Positions 54,978 through 64,000 of a stretch of 64,000 nt of DNA are shown here, piece after piece. The translations under genes were made by a program, and so were the position numbers. Below the pieces are notes generated by a model. That model did not search any database and was not told the origin of the DNA. It worked only from the letters and a program-made list of their open reading frames with translations. Numbering within the stretch: the stretch's first letter is position 1; every line of letters begins with the position of its first letter. The stretch is taken from positions 620,001-684,000 of the forward strand of contig CAWAPE010000005.1 in assembly GCA_963783855.1 (NCBI GenBank), read 5' to 3'. Source of the DNA: JAKAGZ01 sp963783855. Its GTDB lineage: Bacteria; Bacteroidota; Ignavibacteria; Ignavibacteriales; Ignavibacteriaceae.

Positions 54978-55625
54978 ATGAAGAAAACATGCTTTTTTAT
55001 TTGCCTTCTTTCAATCTTATTTTTGTCTCAGAATAATCAGGCGCAAAATAAATTTCACGCAGAAGTTAATGGCGGTATTGTAGGCAATAATGTCCTGGGA
55101 CAGAATGAACTATCCTACTGGCCTGACGGATGGACATCAGGCATCGGTTTGAAATATTCATTAATTCCCGAAGTGGAAATTGGTGTAAATGCTTCATATA
55201 GTAATCTCAGGTTTGACAATAATAGAGTGGGTATTATTGCTCCTGCGGTTTGCTGCTACAGATACGAAGTAACCGGCAACAATGCGAAAGTTTACGAAAC
55301 AGCGCTAAGTGTTCAGCTAAACAGCATGCCTGATTTTTTTATCCGGCCTTATTTTACTTTCAGAACTGGGATATATTTTATTAAAAAAGGTGAGGTTTAT
55401 ATAAATAGTTACGAGTTTAACAGCCTTGCAAAAACAAATGGTAATGTGGGGACTTTCGGAGACTCGGGCAGGAACTTTACAAAAATTTTCGCAGGAGCCG
55501 GAGTTGGCCTGACTGTCCGTTTCACAAATAGATTTGAATTAAGGACACAGGTTATGATAACCGGGGCACTCGGCGGCGGACAGACATTCCTCCCTATTAC
55601 GACCGGGATTAATTGCGGATTTTAG
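54978..55625 (+). CDS. Outer-membrane beta-barrel-like protein, unknown
   Basis: A 215-residue protein. ATG 54978 is preferred to an upstream ATG at 54939 because it starts a proper signal peptide (MKKTCFFICLLSILFLSQNNQAQ) and follows a GGGAG-like site. The mature part shows repeated amphipathic strands with Gly and Asn turns, ends NCGF, and contains the pair CCYRYEV. No family recognised. Confidence 0.65.
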   Translation: MKKTCFFICLLSILFLSQNNQAQNKFHAEVNGGIVGNNVLGQNELSYWPDGWTSGIGLKYSLIPEVEIGVNASYSNLRFDNNRVGIIAPAVCCYRYEVTGNNAKVYETALSVQLNSMPDFFIRPYFTFRTGIYFIKKGEVYINSYEFNSLAKTNGNVGTFGDSGRNFTKIFAGAGVGLTVRFTNRFELRTQVMITGALGGGQTFLPITTGINCGF

Positions 55626-55634
55626 TAACCATTA

Positions 55635-56348
55635 TCAGGCATTCAGCAACGCCATCATCTCTTTAACAGCTCTATCAATTCCAACGAACATTGCGTGAGC
55701 AATTACGGAATGGCCGATGCTTACTTCATCTATATCAGGAATCTCCCGGAATATTTTTATGTTTTGGTAATCAAGCCCGTGTCCGGCATTAACTCCCATC
55801 CCCAGTTTCTTTGCGTGTTTTACTGCAGCACGTATTCTTTCCAGTTCGTCAAACTGTTCTTCTTCCGAAAGTGCATTGGCAAAAACTCCTGTATGAATTT
55901 CAATAAAATCTGAATTAATTTCCGCAGAGGCATCTATCTGTTCAATTTCAGGTTCAATAAAAAGGGATACTTCAATTTCTGCTTCGTGCAGTTCTTCAAT
56001 TGTATCTTTTATGCGTGAAATATTATCAAGCACATTAAGGCCGCCTTCTGTGGTAAGTTCCTGTCTTTTTTCAGGTACAAGAGTAGCGAGTTCAGGACCT
56101 ATATCACACGCAATTTTTACAATCTCATCAGTTGCTGCCATTTCGAGATCAAGCCTGGTTTTAATTAATTCTCTCAGCAAACGAACATCTCTTTCGTTAA
56201 TATGTCTCCTGTCTTCGCGTAAGTGACAAACGATTCCATCCACCCCGGCCTGTTCTGCAATCAATGCTGCTGTAACTGGATCAGGTTGTTGCCCGCCTCT
56301 TGAATTTCTGACAGTTGCAAAGTGGTCAATATTTAATGAAAATTTCAT
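55635..56348 (-). CDS. pdxJ: Pyridoxine 5'-phosphate synthase
   Basis: A 237-residue TIM-barrel enzyme that joins 1-deoxyxylulose 5-phosphate and 3-amino-2-oxopropyl phosphate, the last ring-forming step of vitamin B6 synthesis. NIDHFATVRNSRGGQQPDP carries the family start with the His and Arg, VCHLREDRRHI the second site, and GHGLDYQNIK plus IGHSVIAHAM the phosphate loops. Its DXP substrate comes from Dxs, also in this window. Confidence 0.96.
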   Translation of the reverse strand: MKFSLNIDHFATVRNSRGGQQPDPVTAALIAEQAGVDGIVCHLREDRRHINERDVRLLRELIKTRLDLEMAATDEIVKIACDIGPELATLVPEKRQELTTEGGLNVLDNISRIKDTIEELHEAEIEVSLFIEPEIEQIDASAEINSDFIEIHTGVFANALSEEEQFDELERIRAAVKHAKKLGMGVNAGHGLDYQNIKIFREIPDIDEVSIGHSVIAHAMFVGIDRAVKEMMALLNA

Positions 56349-56358
56349 TTCCCTTTTC

Positions 56359-57147
56359 CTAAAAAATTTCTTTTATAATATTAATAAACGATCCGATTCC
56401 AATACCAAAATCCGCAGCCCTGTAGCGTAAAACAGAAAATAAATCTATTGTAAACATAACACCTATATGTACAATTACGCAATACAGAAATGATCTGGTT
56501 CTGAAAGCAAGAATTCCAAGTGCAATTCCGCCGAGTATAGCACTAAAAGTTTCAATAGAAGGTTTGCCGTTATGAAGAATCACAAATGGAATCATCTGTA
56601 TGAGCACAGCATAAAAGCCAAATTTTTCCTCGAGGCCGAAAAGCATAAATCCGCGCCAGATAAATTCCCAGGCAAAAATATAGATTAGTAATCCGGCTTC
56701 AAAAACCAGGAACAATCCCCAGGACTCCCTAGTTCTTTGCAGCAATGGATAAGTTGATTGGAAAGATGGCGAAGAAGAAGCAAACCAAATTATTACCACC
56801 ATTATGATAATAAAATAAAAAGATATTTTTAGTCCAACTTTGTAATCACCGAATTGCAAACCATAGTTTTTGGGTTTCTCCTTAAGAATAAATAAAATGA
56901 TTAATGCTGGTAAAATAAAAAGAGAAAAGAAGTCACCAAAGAACCAATAAAGATAAGAATAAAGATCAACATTCTGGCTTGAACTGAAATAATCAAAAAG
57001 ATTTTGCCGAAAGAAAGTTCTGGATGTAAAATACCAGGAAATCGTCTGCAAAACTGCAACTGACAGAAAAACGATTATTACTTTCCTATCCATTCCCCGA
57101 ATAATTTCGGATAATTTTTTAAGTTCTTCTTTTAGATTGAAATTCAT
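56359..57147 (-). CDS. CPBP family (CAAX-protease-like) membrane protein
   Basis: A 262-residue polytopic protein of the CPBP/ABI family. Motif 1 reads WEFIWRGFM, so the first Glu of the usual EExxxR is Trp while the second Glu and Arg remain; motif 2 FVILH supplies His and motif 3 VIVHIGV another His. Activity may be altered or the WExxxR form may be a subfamily. ATG 57147 is preferred over a TTG nine codons upstream. Eleven bases separate it from pdxJ downstream. Confidence 0.8.
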   Translation of the reverse strand: MNFNLKEELKKLSEIIRGMDRKVIIVFLSVAVLQTISWYFTSRTFFRQNLFDYFSSSQNVDLYSYLYWFFGDFFSLFILPALIILFILKEKPKNYGLQFGDYKVGLKISFYFIIIMVVIIWFASSSPSFQSTYPLLQRTRESWGLFLVFEAGLLIYIFAWEFIWRGFMLFGLEEKFGFYAVLIQMIPFVILHNGKPSIETFSAILGGIALGILAFRTRSFLYCVIVHIGVMFTIDLFSVLRYRAADFGIGIGSFINIIKEIF

Positions 57148-57418
57148 AAAAGAAAAATAAGAAAATCCCGGCAATAAATAGTTTCATAATTTTTATTGCT
57201 AAAATCTTATTTTAATTAAAAAAATTTAATGGTGGATAGAATAAATTGTCCTTCTCTCTAACAATCTAAACTTAATACTAATATCATACTTATTGGAATT
57301 CTGCTGTAATGAGACCCATTAAAATAACAATTAATCTTTCTATTCCTTCTAAATTCTTACATTGTCAAAAAACCTCAAAAACTTAAAAATTTCTTAACAT
57401 TTCCAGCCTTCAGGAATC

Positions 57419-57447
57419 TTGACAAATCAGTCCATTAAGCTTATATT
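57419..57447 (+). promoter_or_regulatory. Sigma70-type promoter of groESL
   Basis: TTGACA (57419-57424) and TATATT (57442-57447) with a 17-base spacer: near-consensus. The CIRCE element begins at the end of the -10 box, so bound repressor would block RNA polymerase. Confidence 0.85.
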
Positions 57448-57472
57448 AGCACTCTCAATTAGTGAGTGCTAA
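57446..57472 (+). promoter_or_regulatory. CIRCE operator (HrcA binding site)
   Basis: A perfect TTAGCACTC-N9-GAGTGCTAA inverted repeat, the binding site of the heat-shock repressor HrcA. It overlaps the groESL -10 region. The hrcA gene is not in this window. Confidence 0.97.
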
Positions 57473-57534
57473 CAAATCCGCCAATTGGCGGACAGGATTT
57501 CACACAAAAAAAATATCTAAAACAGGAGCAAATT

Positions 57535-57831
57535 ATGAGCAAAATTAACTTGAAGCCATTGGCTGACAGAGTTATTGTAAAGCCAAAAGAGGCAGACGAA
57601 GTAACAAAAGGCGGAATTATTCTTCCTGACACAGCAAAAGAAAAACCTGTTGAAGGTACAATAGTAGCAGCTGGCCCGGGAAAGACAAGTGATGACGGTA
57701 AAGTTGTAAAGATGGAAGTAAAAGTTGGTGATGTTGTTCTTTACGGAAAATACAGCGGATCCGAAATTTCAATTGAAGGCGAAGAATATTTGATCATGCG
57801 TGAAAGTGATGTTTTTGCAATCGTTGGATAA
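57535..57831 (+). CDS. groES: Co-chaperonin GroES
   Basis: A 98-residue GroES. ATG 57535 is the correct start (AGGAG six bases upstream, product MSKINLKPLADRVIVKPKEA); a longer in-frame reading would run through the CIRCE region. The mobile loop is around GGIILPDTAKEKP. Caps GroEL and helps fold proteins. 54 bp before groEL. Confidence 0.98.
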   Translation: MSKINLKPLADRVIVKPKEADEVTKGGIILPDTAKEKPVEGTIVAAGPGKTSDDGKVVKMEVKVGDVVLYGKYSGSEISIEGEEYLIMRESDVFAIVG

Positions 57832-57885
57832 TAATCTTTTTGATTCAAAAATTTAATTAGAAAACAAAAATCGGAGAAATAAATT

Positions 57886-59532
57886 ATGTCAAAATTAATA
57901 GAATTTGATAGCGAAGCCCGTGCTAAGCTGAAAAAAGGCGTGGACAAATTAGCAAACGCCGTTAAGGTTACACTCGGACCTAAAGGCCGTAACGTAATTC
58001 TTGAAAAGAAATTTGGTGCACCAACTGTTACGAAAGATGGTGTTTCAGTTGCTAAAGAAATTGAACTTGAAGATGCAGTTGAAAACATGGGCGCACAGAT
58101 GGTTCGCGAAGTTGCTTCAAAGACAAGTGATGTTGCAGGTGACGGAACTACTACAGCAACTGTACTTGCCCAGGCAATTTACAGAGAAGGATTAAAAAAC
58201 GTAACTGCCGGTGCTAACCCAATGGACCTTAAAAGAGGTATAGACATTGCAGTTGAAAAAGTAATCGCCTATATAAAATCAATCAGCCGCGAAGTTGAAG
58301 GCAGAAATGAAATTGCACAGGTTGGTGCTATTTCCGCTAACAATGATAAAGCAATTGGTGATTTAATTGCAGACGCAATGGATAAAGTTGGTAAAGATGG
58401 CGTTATCACTGTTGAAGAAGCAAAAGGTACTGAGACAGGATTGGATGTTGTTGAAGGTATGCAGTTTGATCGTGGTTACCTCTCACCTTACTTCGTAACC
58501 AACACAGAATCAATGGAAGCTGAATTAGAAAATCCATTAATCCTGATTCACGATAAAAAAATCTCTGCAATGAAAGACCTTCTTCCAATTCTTGAAAAAG
58601 TTGCTCAGCAGGGAAAATCACTTTTAATCATTGCTGAAGACCTTGAAGGCGAAGCATTAGCAACATTGGTTGTTAATAAAATTCGTGGAACTCTGAAAAT
58701 TGCTGCAGTTAAAGCTCCTGGCTTTGGCGACAGAAGAAAAGCAATGCTTGAAGATATTGCTGTACTAACCGGTGGTACTGTAGTTTCAGAAGAGAGAGGA
58801 TTCAAATTAGAAAACGCTGATGTTTCTTATCTCGGAACTGCTAAAAAAGTTAACATCGACAAAGACAATACTACTATTGTTGAAGGTGCTGGAAAATCAG
58901 AAGACATCAAGAAAAGAATAAACGAAATAAAAGCTCAGATTGAAAAAACTACTTCTGATTACGATAAAGAAAAATTACAGGAAAGACTTGCTAAACTTTC
59001 AGGCGGAGTTGCAGTACTGAAAATCGGTGCTTCAACAGAAGTTGAAATGAAAGAAAAGAAAGCAAGGGTTGAAGATGCTCTCCACGCTACACGCGCAGCA
59101 GTTGAAGAAGGTATAGTTGCTGGCGGCGGTGTCGCATTCGTAAGAGCAATCAGTCAGCTTGAAAAATTAAAAGGTGCAAATCTTGACCAGACAACCGGTA
59201 TCAAGATTATTGCCAAAGCGCTTGAGGAACCTTTGAGACAGATTGTAAACAACGCCGGTATTGAGGGTTCAGTTGTTCTCCAGAAAGTAAGAGAAGGAAA
59301 AGATGACTTCGGTTTCAATGCTTTCAGCGAAACCTATGAAAACCTGATAAAAGCAGGTGTTATCGATCCTACTAAAGTTACAAGAACAGCCCTTGAAAAC
59401 GCTGCTTCTGTTTCTGCACTACTTATTACAACAGAAGCTGTTGTATTTGAGAAGAAAGAAAAAGAAAGCAGTATGCCTCAGATGCCAGGTGGCGGAATGG
59501 GCGATATGGGTGGAATGGGCGGAATGTACTAA
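57886..59532 (+). CDS. groEL: Chaperonin GroEL
   Basis: A 548-residue 60 kDa chaperonin. ATP site landmarks are VTLGPKGRNV, VTKDGVSVAKEI and VAGDGTTTATVLAQA; the C-terminus carries the flexible GGM tail (MPGGGMGDMGGMGGMY). Works as a double ring with GroES. Repressed by HrcA through the upstream CIRCE. Confidence 0.99.
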   Translation: MSKLIEFDSEARAKLKKGVDKLANAVKVTLGPKGRNVILEKKFGAPTVTKDGVSVAKEIELEDAVENMGAQMVREVASKTSDVAGDGTTTATVLAQAIYREGLKNVTAGANPMDLKRGIDIAVEKVIAYIKSISREVEGRNEIAQVGAISANNDKAIGDLIADAMDKVGKDGVITVEEAKGTETGLDVVEGMQFDRGYLSPYFVTNTESMEAELENPLILIHDKKISAMKDLLPILEKVAQQGKSLLIIAEDLEGEALATLVVNKIRGTLKIAAVKAPGFGDRRKAMLEDIAVLTGGTVVSEERGFKLENADVSYLGTAKKVNIDKDNTTIVEGAGKSEDIKKRINEIKAQIEKTTSDYDKEKLQERLAKLSGGVAVLKIGASTEVEMKEKKARVEDALHATRAAVEEGIVAGGGVAFVRAISQLEKLKGANLDQTTGIKIIAKALEEPLRQIVNNAGIEGSVVLQKVREGKDDFGFNAFSETYENLIKAGVIDPTKVTRTALENAASVSALLITTEAVVFEKKEKESSMPQMPGGGMGDMGGMGGMY

Positions 59533-59557
59533 TAGTCCCCTTCCCTATAAAAAACTT

Positions 59558-59588
59558 AAAAAGGCGTTCGAATTTCGGACGCCTTTTT
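59558..59588 (+). terminator. Rho-independent terminator of groESL
   Basis: AAAAAGGCGT and ACGCCTTTTT arms around an 11-base loop, ending in a T run after groEL. Confidence 0.85.
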
Positions 59589-59708
59589 ATTTTTAAACAA
59601 AAAGTATGTATACAGCCTTATTTCTCTATTCACCATTTACAAAATTAATTGTATATTAAAAATCAGCTTAGTCAAAAAATCTTATAAAATAAATTCAAGG
59701 TAGATAAA

Positions 59709-62700
59709 ATGATCCGAGACATTTTCTCAGCTAAATTATCTTTTTTAAAACTATTTTCTTTAACAATAATTTTAATCTTCACTTCTGACCTTATGTTTTC
59801 ACAAACTTTGCCACAAAATTCTTTTTCGGGAATGAAGTGGAGATTAGTCGGGCCTTACCGTGCAGGCTGGGGAACAATGGCTGAAGGAATTCCGGATCAA
59901 CCCAATGTATTTTATTTTGGCGGTGCCGGTGGCGGTGTATGGAAATCTACTGATGCAGGAAGAACGTGGGAAGGACAGATGCAGAATGAATCCGCAGCGG
60001 CTATTGGTGCACTGGCCATCGCTCCTTCAAATCCCAAAACAATTTATGTTGGCACCGGACAGGTTGCACTCCGTTACGATATTCTGGATGGAGACGGTGT
60101 ATTTAAAACAACAGACGGTGGTGAAACCTGGAATAACGTTGGATTAAAAAACACAAAATATATCGGCAGAATACTTGTTGATCCAAAAGATGAAAACCGT
60201 GTAGTAGTTGCTGCACTCGGACACGTTTTCGGTAACAGCAAAGACCGCGGAATTTATTTAACAAAAAACGGAGGAAAAACCTGGAATCAAACACTTTTTA
60301 TTAATGATACAACAGGTGGAGTTGATCTTGCGTATGATATGTCAAAGCCAAATGTAATTTATGCAGCTATGTGGCAAATAAGATCTTATCCGTGGATGGA
60401 TTATTATTTATCACAAAGAGCTGCCGGTTCTGGGATTTATAAAAGTGAAGACGGTGGCGAACACTGGACGAAACTTTCAGGAAATGGTTTACCAGATGTT
60501 CCAATGGGAAGAATTGGTTTAGCTGTAGGACAAAGCACAAACGCACAAACAGTTTACGCTACAATTGATGCTGGAAATGGAGAAGGCGGATTTTACCGTT
60601 CAAAAGACGGAGGAAAAACGTGGAAACTTGCAAATACTAACGGCGAACTTGTCAGTTCGTATTTTGCAAGAATTACTGTCGATCCAACAAATCCATCTAC
60701 GGTTTATGTAATGGGCCGTTCTATTAATAAATCTACAGATTGCGGAAATACCTTTACAATTTTTAAAGGTTCTCCCGGAGGCGATGATTATCATTTTATG
60801 TGGATTAATCCAAAATACCCGGACCATATGGTCAGCGGTGCAGATCAGGGTACAGCAGTCACAGTAAATAACGGTAAAAGTTGGTCCAGCTGGTATAATC
60901 AACCAACAGGACAATTTTATCACCTTGGCGCAGATGACAGATTTCCTTACCACATTTACAGTGCACAGCAGGATAATGGAACAGTTGAAATTTTAAGTCA
61001 GGGACCTTACGGTGCAATTGAATTAAGAGACTGGCATCCGGTAGGTGCGGATGAAAGAGATTATGATATTCCAAAACCTGAGGATCCTGATATGGTTTTC
61101 GGAAGTGGATTGGGAGGCTCATTACACCGCTTCGATAATATCACCCGCCAGTCAATAGATGTTTCACCCTGGCCGCAATCGAGTTATGCTGCAAAACCAA
61201 ATACAGTTAAATATCGTTACTCATGGATAACACCGATAGAATTTTCTCCGATCGGAGATCACGCATTGTATTTTGGCGCGCAGTATTTATTTAAAACAAC
61301 TGATGATGGAAATCATTGGGATATTATAAGCCCTGACCTTAGCCGCAAAAAGAAAAACGCAAATGGTGATTATAAAGGACTCGATTTTCAGGGCGCCGCT
61401 GATGCAGGCTACGGTGTTATATGGAATATTGCTCCCTCCCCTGTTAAAGAAGATGTAATCTGGATTGGCACTGATGATGGTCTGATACAGCTTACAACCG
61501 ATGGCGGCAAACACTGGAATAATGTAACTCCGCCTGCAGTTCCTTTATGGTCACGCGTTGATAAAATATCTCCGTCTAACTTTGATGTTCATTCGGCTTA
61601 TGCTGCAATTGATTTGCACAGACTGGACAGGTTTGAGCCATTGCTGCTTAAAACTACGGATGATGGAAAAACCTGGAAGGTTATAAACAACGGTATTCCA
61701 AAAGACGAATACACATCAGTAATCAGATCGGACACCAAGAAAAAAGGATTGCTTTTTGCTGGAACTAACAGGAGTGTGTATGTGTCGTTTAATGACGGTG
61801 AAAACTGGCAGCCATTAACTTTAAATATACCGACTACATTATTTACTGATCTTCTTGTACACCATGACGATCTCATAGCCTCAACACAGGGTCGGGCAAT
61901 GTGGATACTTGATGATCTTTCACCATTAAGACAACTTTCGAATGAAACCACTGAAAAACAAGTTGACTTATTTACACCCGGGCAGGCTTGTAGAATGCGA
62001 GGAAATACAAACCACGATACTCCCTGGCCTCCTTCCACCCCGCTGGGTCAAAATCCTCCCGACGGCGCTCTGATAGATTACTGGTTGAAAAATAATGTTC
62101 AGGGACCGGTAAAATTATCTGTATATGATATGAAAGGAAATTTAATAAGGAGTTTTTCCAGTGATGATAAACCTGTTGACCTTCCGGCAAACCGTTACTT
62201 CGATAAAAGATGGCTCGGCAGCAACCCCGGTCTGTCTAAATCTGCAGGAATGCACAGGTTTCTCTGGGATTTAAGATACCCGAGACCAAAAGCACTACAT
62301 TATAGTTACTCAATTGCAGCAGTATGGACTGTTGGAACACCGGTTTTACCGCTGGGACCACTGGTTATGCCGGGTAAATATAAAATAGTACTGAATGTAA
62401 ACGGAAATGATTATACTAAGATGCTCGAAGTTAAAATGGATCCAAGAGTTAAAATAAGTAATGATGTACTACAGCAGCAGCTTGATTTTGCTCAGGAAGT
62501 AAATTCAACTTTAGATAAAACTGTTTCACTTTTTAATGAGATAGATAAAAAATTAGACAAAGTGAGTAAACTTTCTGATGGAACAAAAGAAAAAATAAAA
62601 ACCTTAAAATCAAAAGCAGCAAATCTATGTGGTTCACTTTCCGGCTTTGTATCTTCAGTACAAACTGCAGATGCCGCGCCTACCCAGGGACAAAAAGAGC

Positions 62701-62768
62701 TTTTTAAAGACCTCAATAACCAATATGAAAATTTGCTGAAATCATATTCTGATTATATAAAAAATTGA
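59709..62768 (+). CDS. Secreted multi-Asp-box (BNR/sortilin-like) propeller protein
   Basis: A 1019-residue protein with a signal peptide (LKLFSLTIILIFTSDLMFSQ region) and at least nine Asp-box repeats of the form S/T-x-D-x-G-x-x-W: TDAGRTW, TDGGETW, NGGKTW, EDGGEHW, KDGGKTW, DDGNHW, DGGKHW, DDGKTW and NDGENW. These form one or two beta propellers as in VPS10/sortilin and in glycoside-hydrolase-like proteins. A later region (~740-900) has FnIII-like strands (LIRSFSSDDKPVDLPAN) and the end is a Lys-rich helix (~925-1015). No T9SS sorting domain. Family members are very common in this phylum; substrate unknown. Confidence 0.85.
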   Translation: MIRDIFSAKLSFLKLFSLTIILIFTSDLMFSQTLPQNSFSGMKWRLVGPYRAGWGTMAEGIPDQPNVFYFGGAGGGVWKSTDAGRTWEGQMQNESAAAIGALAIAPSNPKTIYVGTGQVALRYDILDGDGVFKTTDGGETWNNVGLKNTKYIGRILVDPKDENRVVVAALGHVFGNSKDRGIYLTKNGGKTWNQTLFINDTTGGVDLAYDMSKPNVIYAAMWQIRSYPWMDYYLSQRAAGSGIYKSEDGGEHWTKLSGNGLPDVPMGRIGLAVGQSTNAQTVYATIDAGNGEGGFYRSKDGGKTWKLANTNGELVSSYFARITVDPTNPSTVYVMGRSINKSTDCGNTFTIFKGSPGGDDYHFMWINPKYPDHMVSGADQGTAVTVNNGKSWSSWYNQPTGQFYHLGADDRFPYHIYSAQQDNGTVEILSQGPYGAIELRDWHPVGADERDYDIPKPEDPDMVFGSGLGGSLHRFDNITRQSIDVSPWPQSSYAAKPNTVKYRYSWITPIEFSPIGDHALYFGAQYLFKTTDDGNHWDIISPDLSRKKKNANGDYKGLDFQGAADAGYGVIWNIAPSPVKEDVIWIGTDDGLIQLTTDGGKHWNNVTPPAVPLWSRVDKISPSNFDVHSAYAAIDLHRLDRFEPLLLKTTDDGKTWKVINNGIPKDEYTSVIRSDTKKKGLLFAGTNRSVYVSFNDGENWQPLTLNIPTTLFTDLLVHHDDLIASTQGRAMWILDDLSPLRQLSNETTEKQVDLFTPGQACRMRGNTNHDTPWPPSTPLGQNPPDGALIDYWLKNNVQGPVKLSVYDMKGNLIRSFSSDDKPVDLPANRYFDKRWLGSNPGLSKSAGMHRFLWDLRYPRPKALHYSYSIAAVWTVGTPVLPLGPLVMPGKYKIVLNVNGNDYTKMLEVKMDPRVKISNDVLQQQLDFAQEVNSTLDKTVSLFNEIDKKLDKVSKLSDGTKEKIKTLKSKAANLCGSLSGFVSSVQTADAAPTQGQKELFKDLNNQYENLLKSYSDYIKN

Positions 62769-63087
62769 TTTTTTGAGCAATTTTTAAACATTTTTACACC
62801 TTCCAGGGGCGGATTATTTTTTCCGCCCTTTTTGATTAAAAATTCAACATTTTTTACAAAAAATTGTTTCGCATTTCAATAATATTGTCATATATTATCA
62901 TAACATTGATAATTCAATGTACCAAAAGCCTAAGATTTCAAAAGATAAAAAAAATACTACAGTAGCTTAAAACTCTGAATTACTCAAGCATTTTTAAAAT
63001 TACCCCATGCTTCTCTAATTCTGCGAAATTTTTTTTGTTGTTAAATAAAATTGGATTCTTAATTTTAATCCGAAACAGAGGGGCATA
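62769..63087. other. Intergenic region with terminator
   Basis: 319 AT-rich bases between the propeller gene and the phosphatase gene. Holds the terminator at 62807-62833 and presumably the promoter of the next gene; no other feature recognised. Confidence 0.5.
62807..62833 (+). terminator. Rho-independent terminator of the propeller gene
   Basis: GGGCGGA (62807-62813) and TCCGCCC (62822-62828) with a T run after the stem. Confidence 0.88.
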
Positions 63088-64000
63088 ATGGATACAGATC
63101 AGATTACTTCTCAGATCACTCGTCTGCAAGATGAAAATCACAAACTCCGAATTGCGGTTGAAGAGCTTTCAGTTCTAAATGAAATAGCAACTGCAATTAC
63201 ATCAACACAAACAATTGAAAAAATTGTCGACCTTATTGTTCGCAAATGTGTAAAACATATCAAGGTAGAACAAGGCGTTGTTATGTTGCTCGATGAAAAG
63301 GATACCCAGAATCCGTTTCATACTATGATAAGAAAACAGGACAGTACTACAAACCTCCTGCCCTTTCGGCTTGATACTCAGCTTACAGGCTGGATGTTAA
63401 TGAATAAAGCTCCATTATTAATAAATGATTTTCAATCCGATAAGAGATTTAGCTCAGTAAAAGATGTAGACTTTCCGATAAAATCTTTACTTAGCGTACC
63501 GATGTTATTGAAAGGAAAAATGATCGGACTTGTAACTGTTTTTAACAAAAAAAGTGAATCCGGTTTTACCATAAATGATCAAAGATTGCTTGGAATAATT
63601 GCGGCCCAATCTTCCCACGTTGTTGAAAATGCCAGACTTTACCAGAATGAGCAGGCATTAATAAAACTGCAGGAAGAAATGCGCCTTGCATATGACATTC
63701 AAGTTGATCTTCTTCCAAAAGAACAACCAAAAGTTGAAGGCTACCAGATAGCCGGCAGAAGTATACCAGCGAAGGATGTCGGTGGTGATTATTTTGATTT
63801 TATTCAAATGGATGAAAATAAATTATCATTTTGCCTGGCAGACATAACTGGGAAAGGTATGCCAGCAGCCTTATTAATGGCAAATCTGCAGGCAACTTTA
63901 CGGGGACAGATACTGGTTGGGAAATCCTGCAAAGATTGTGTGGCTTTTTCAAATGATTTGCTCTATTACAATACCGCACCTAATAAATTTGCCACTCTTT
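63088..64000 (+). CDS. GAF domain - SpoIIE/PP2C-type serine phosphatase, partial
   Basis: The gene starts at ATG 63088 (GGGG three bases before it) and runs off the window, so about 304 residues are visible. A short coiled helix (~1-30) is followed by a GAF domain (~32-185, VEQGVVMLLDEKD, LLSVPMLLKGKMIGLVTVFNKK), then a linker helix (EEMRLAYDIQVDLLP) and the beginning of a PP2C/SpoIIE domain with the metal-binding GGDYFDF and ADITGKGMPAALLMANLQ. It would dephosphorylate an anti-anti-sigma protein in a partner-switching circuit; the RsbW-like kinase at 22019-22429 may be a partner. Confidence 0.9.
   Translation, partial: MDTDQITSQITRLQDENHKLRIAVEELSVLNEIATAITSTQTIEKIVDLIVRKCVKHIKVEQGVVMLLDEKDTQNPFHTMIRKQDSTTNLLPFRLDTQLTGWMLMNKAPLLINDFQSDKRFSSVKDVDFPIKSLLSVPMLLKGKMIGLVTVFNKKSESGFTINDQRLLGIIAAQSSHVVENARLYQNEQALIKLQEEMRLAYDIQVDLLPKEQPKVEGYQIAGRSIPAKDVGGDYFDFIQMDENKLSFCLADITGKGMPAALLMANLQATLRGQILVGKSCKDCVAFSNDLLYYNTAPNKFATL

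Noticed and set aside
57466..57534. Longer GroES start with 23 extra residues
   Set aside because: It would translate through the CIRCE operator and a non-conserved leader; ATG 57535 has the ribosome site and the conserved start.
1..64000. CRISPR arrays, insertion sequences, prophage, tRNA or rRNA genes
   Set aside because: No regular direct repeats, terminal inverted repeats with transposase, phage structural genes, or cloverleaf sequences were recognised by eye.

Overview
The window is about 64 kb of AT-rich bacterial chromosome with dense, mostly housekeeping gene content. Several traits point to the Ignavibacteria/Bacteroidota-Chlorobiota branch, although no rRNA is present to prove it: a decayed type IX secretion C-terminal sorting domain, many small outer-membrane barrel proteins, a two-gene methionine-type NSS transporter, a PPi-type phosphofructokinase, and gene families typical of that group. 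I see no tRNA, rRNA, CRISPR array, transposase or prophage gene.

Layout. 1-4181: a dlt-like surface acylation cluster (end of an adenylation domain, GNAT, MBOAT acyltransferase, acyl carrier protein, SGNH hydrolase). 4182-11135: a T9SS-domain remnant, an NSS symporter with a 35-residue partner, phosphofructokinase, UvrD/PcrA helicase and ferritin. 11187-15714: nuoABCDEF of complex I, without G-N. 15818-24489: a frameshifted GT39 glycosyltransferase, a beta-CASP nuclease, a surface lipoprotein, a large barrel, an RsbW-type kinase, and two divergent malate dehydrogenases. 24572-35360: a long minus-strand run (rpmA, rplU, a PhoR/PhoB-like pair, oxidoreductase, dxs, xseB, xseA, GNAT, barrel protein, and two transsulfuration enzymes). 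35747-40968: MarC, a DHCW cupin, ATP-grasp, a cysteine-synthase-like enzyme, fmt and def. 41092-45501: a compact peptide-use operon (M29-like aminopeptidase, MFS, OPT transporter). 45601-50333: a damaged stretch with a TIGR02757 gene, a GH47 mannosidase and a cytochrome P450, each carrying a single-base frameshift, around an intact E2-like acyltransferase, plus a possible sulfatase tail. 50369-57147: MBL hydrolase, APC permease, thioredoxin, NTF2-like protein, DUF4396 protein, small barrels, pdxJ and a CPBP protein. 57419-59588: a sigma70 promoter and a perfect CIRCE operator driving groES-groEL. 59709-62768: a 1019-residue Asp-box propeller protein. 63088-end: a GAF-SpoIIE phosphatase, cut by the window edge.

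The strongest non-routine observations are the dlt-like acyl-transfer cluster in an apparently Gram-negative genome, the four genes that become full length after one base change, the 35-residue NSS partner, and the divergent malate dehydrogenase pair. The frameshifts may be assembly errors; raw-read inspection would settle that. I found no clearly novel defence or mobile system.
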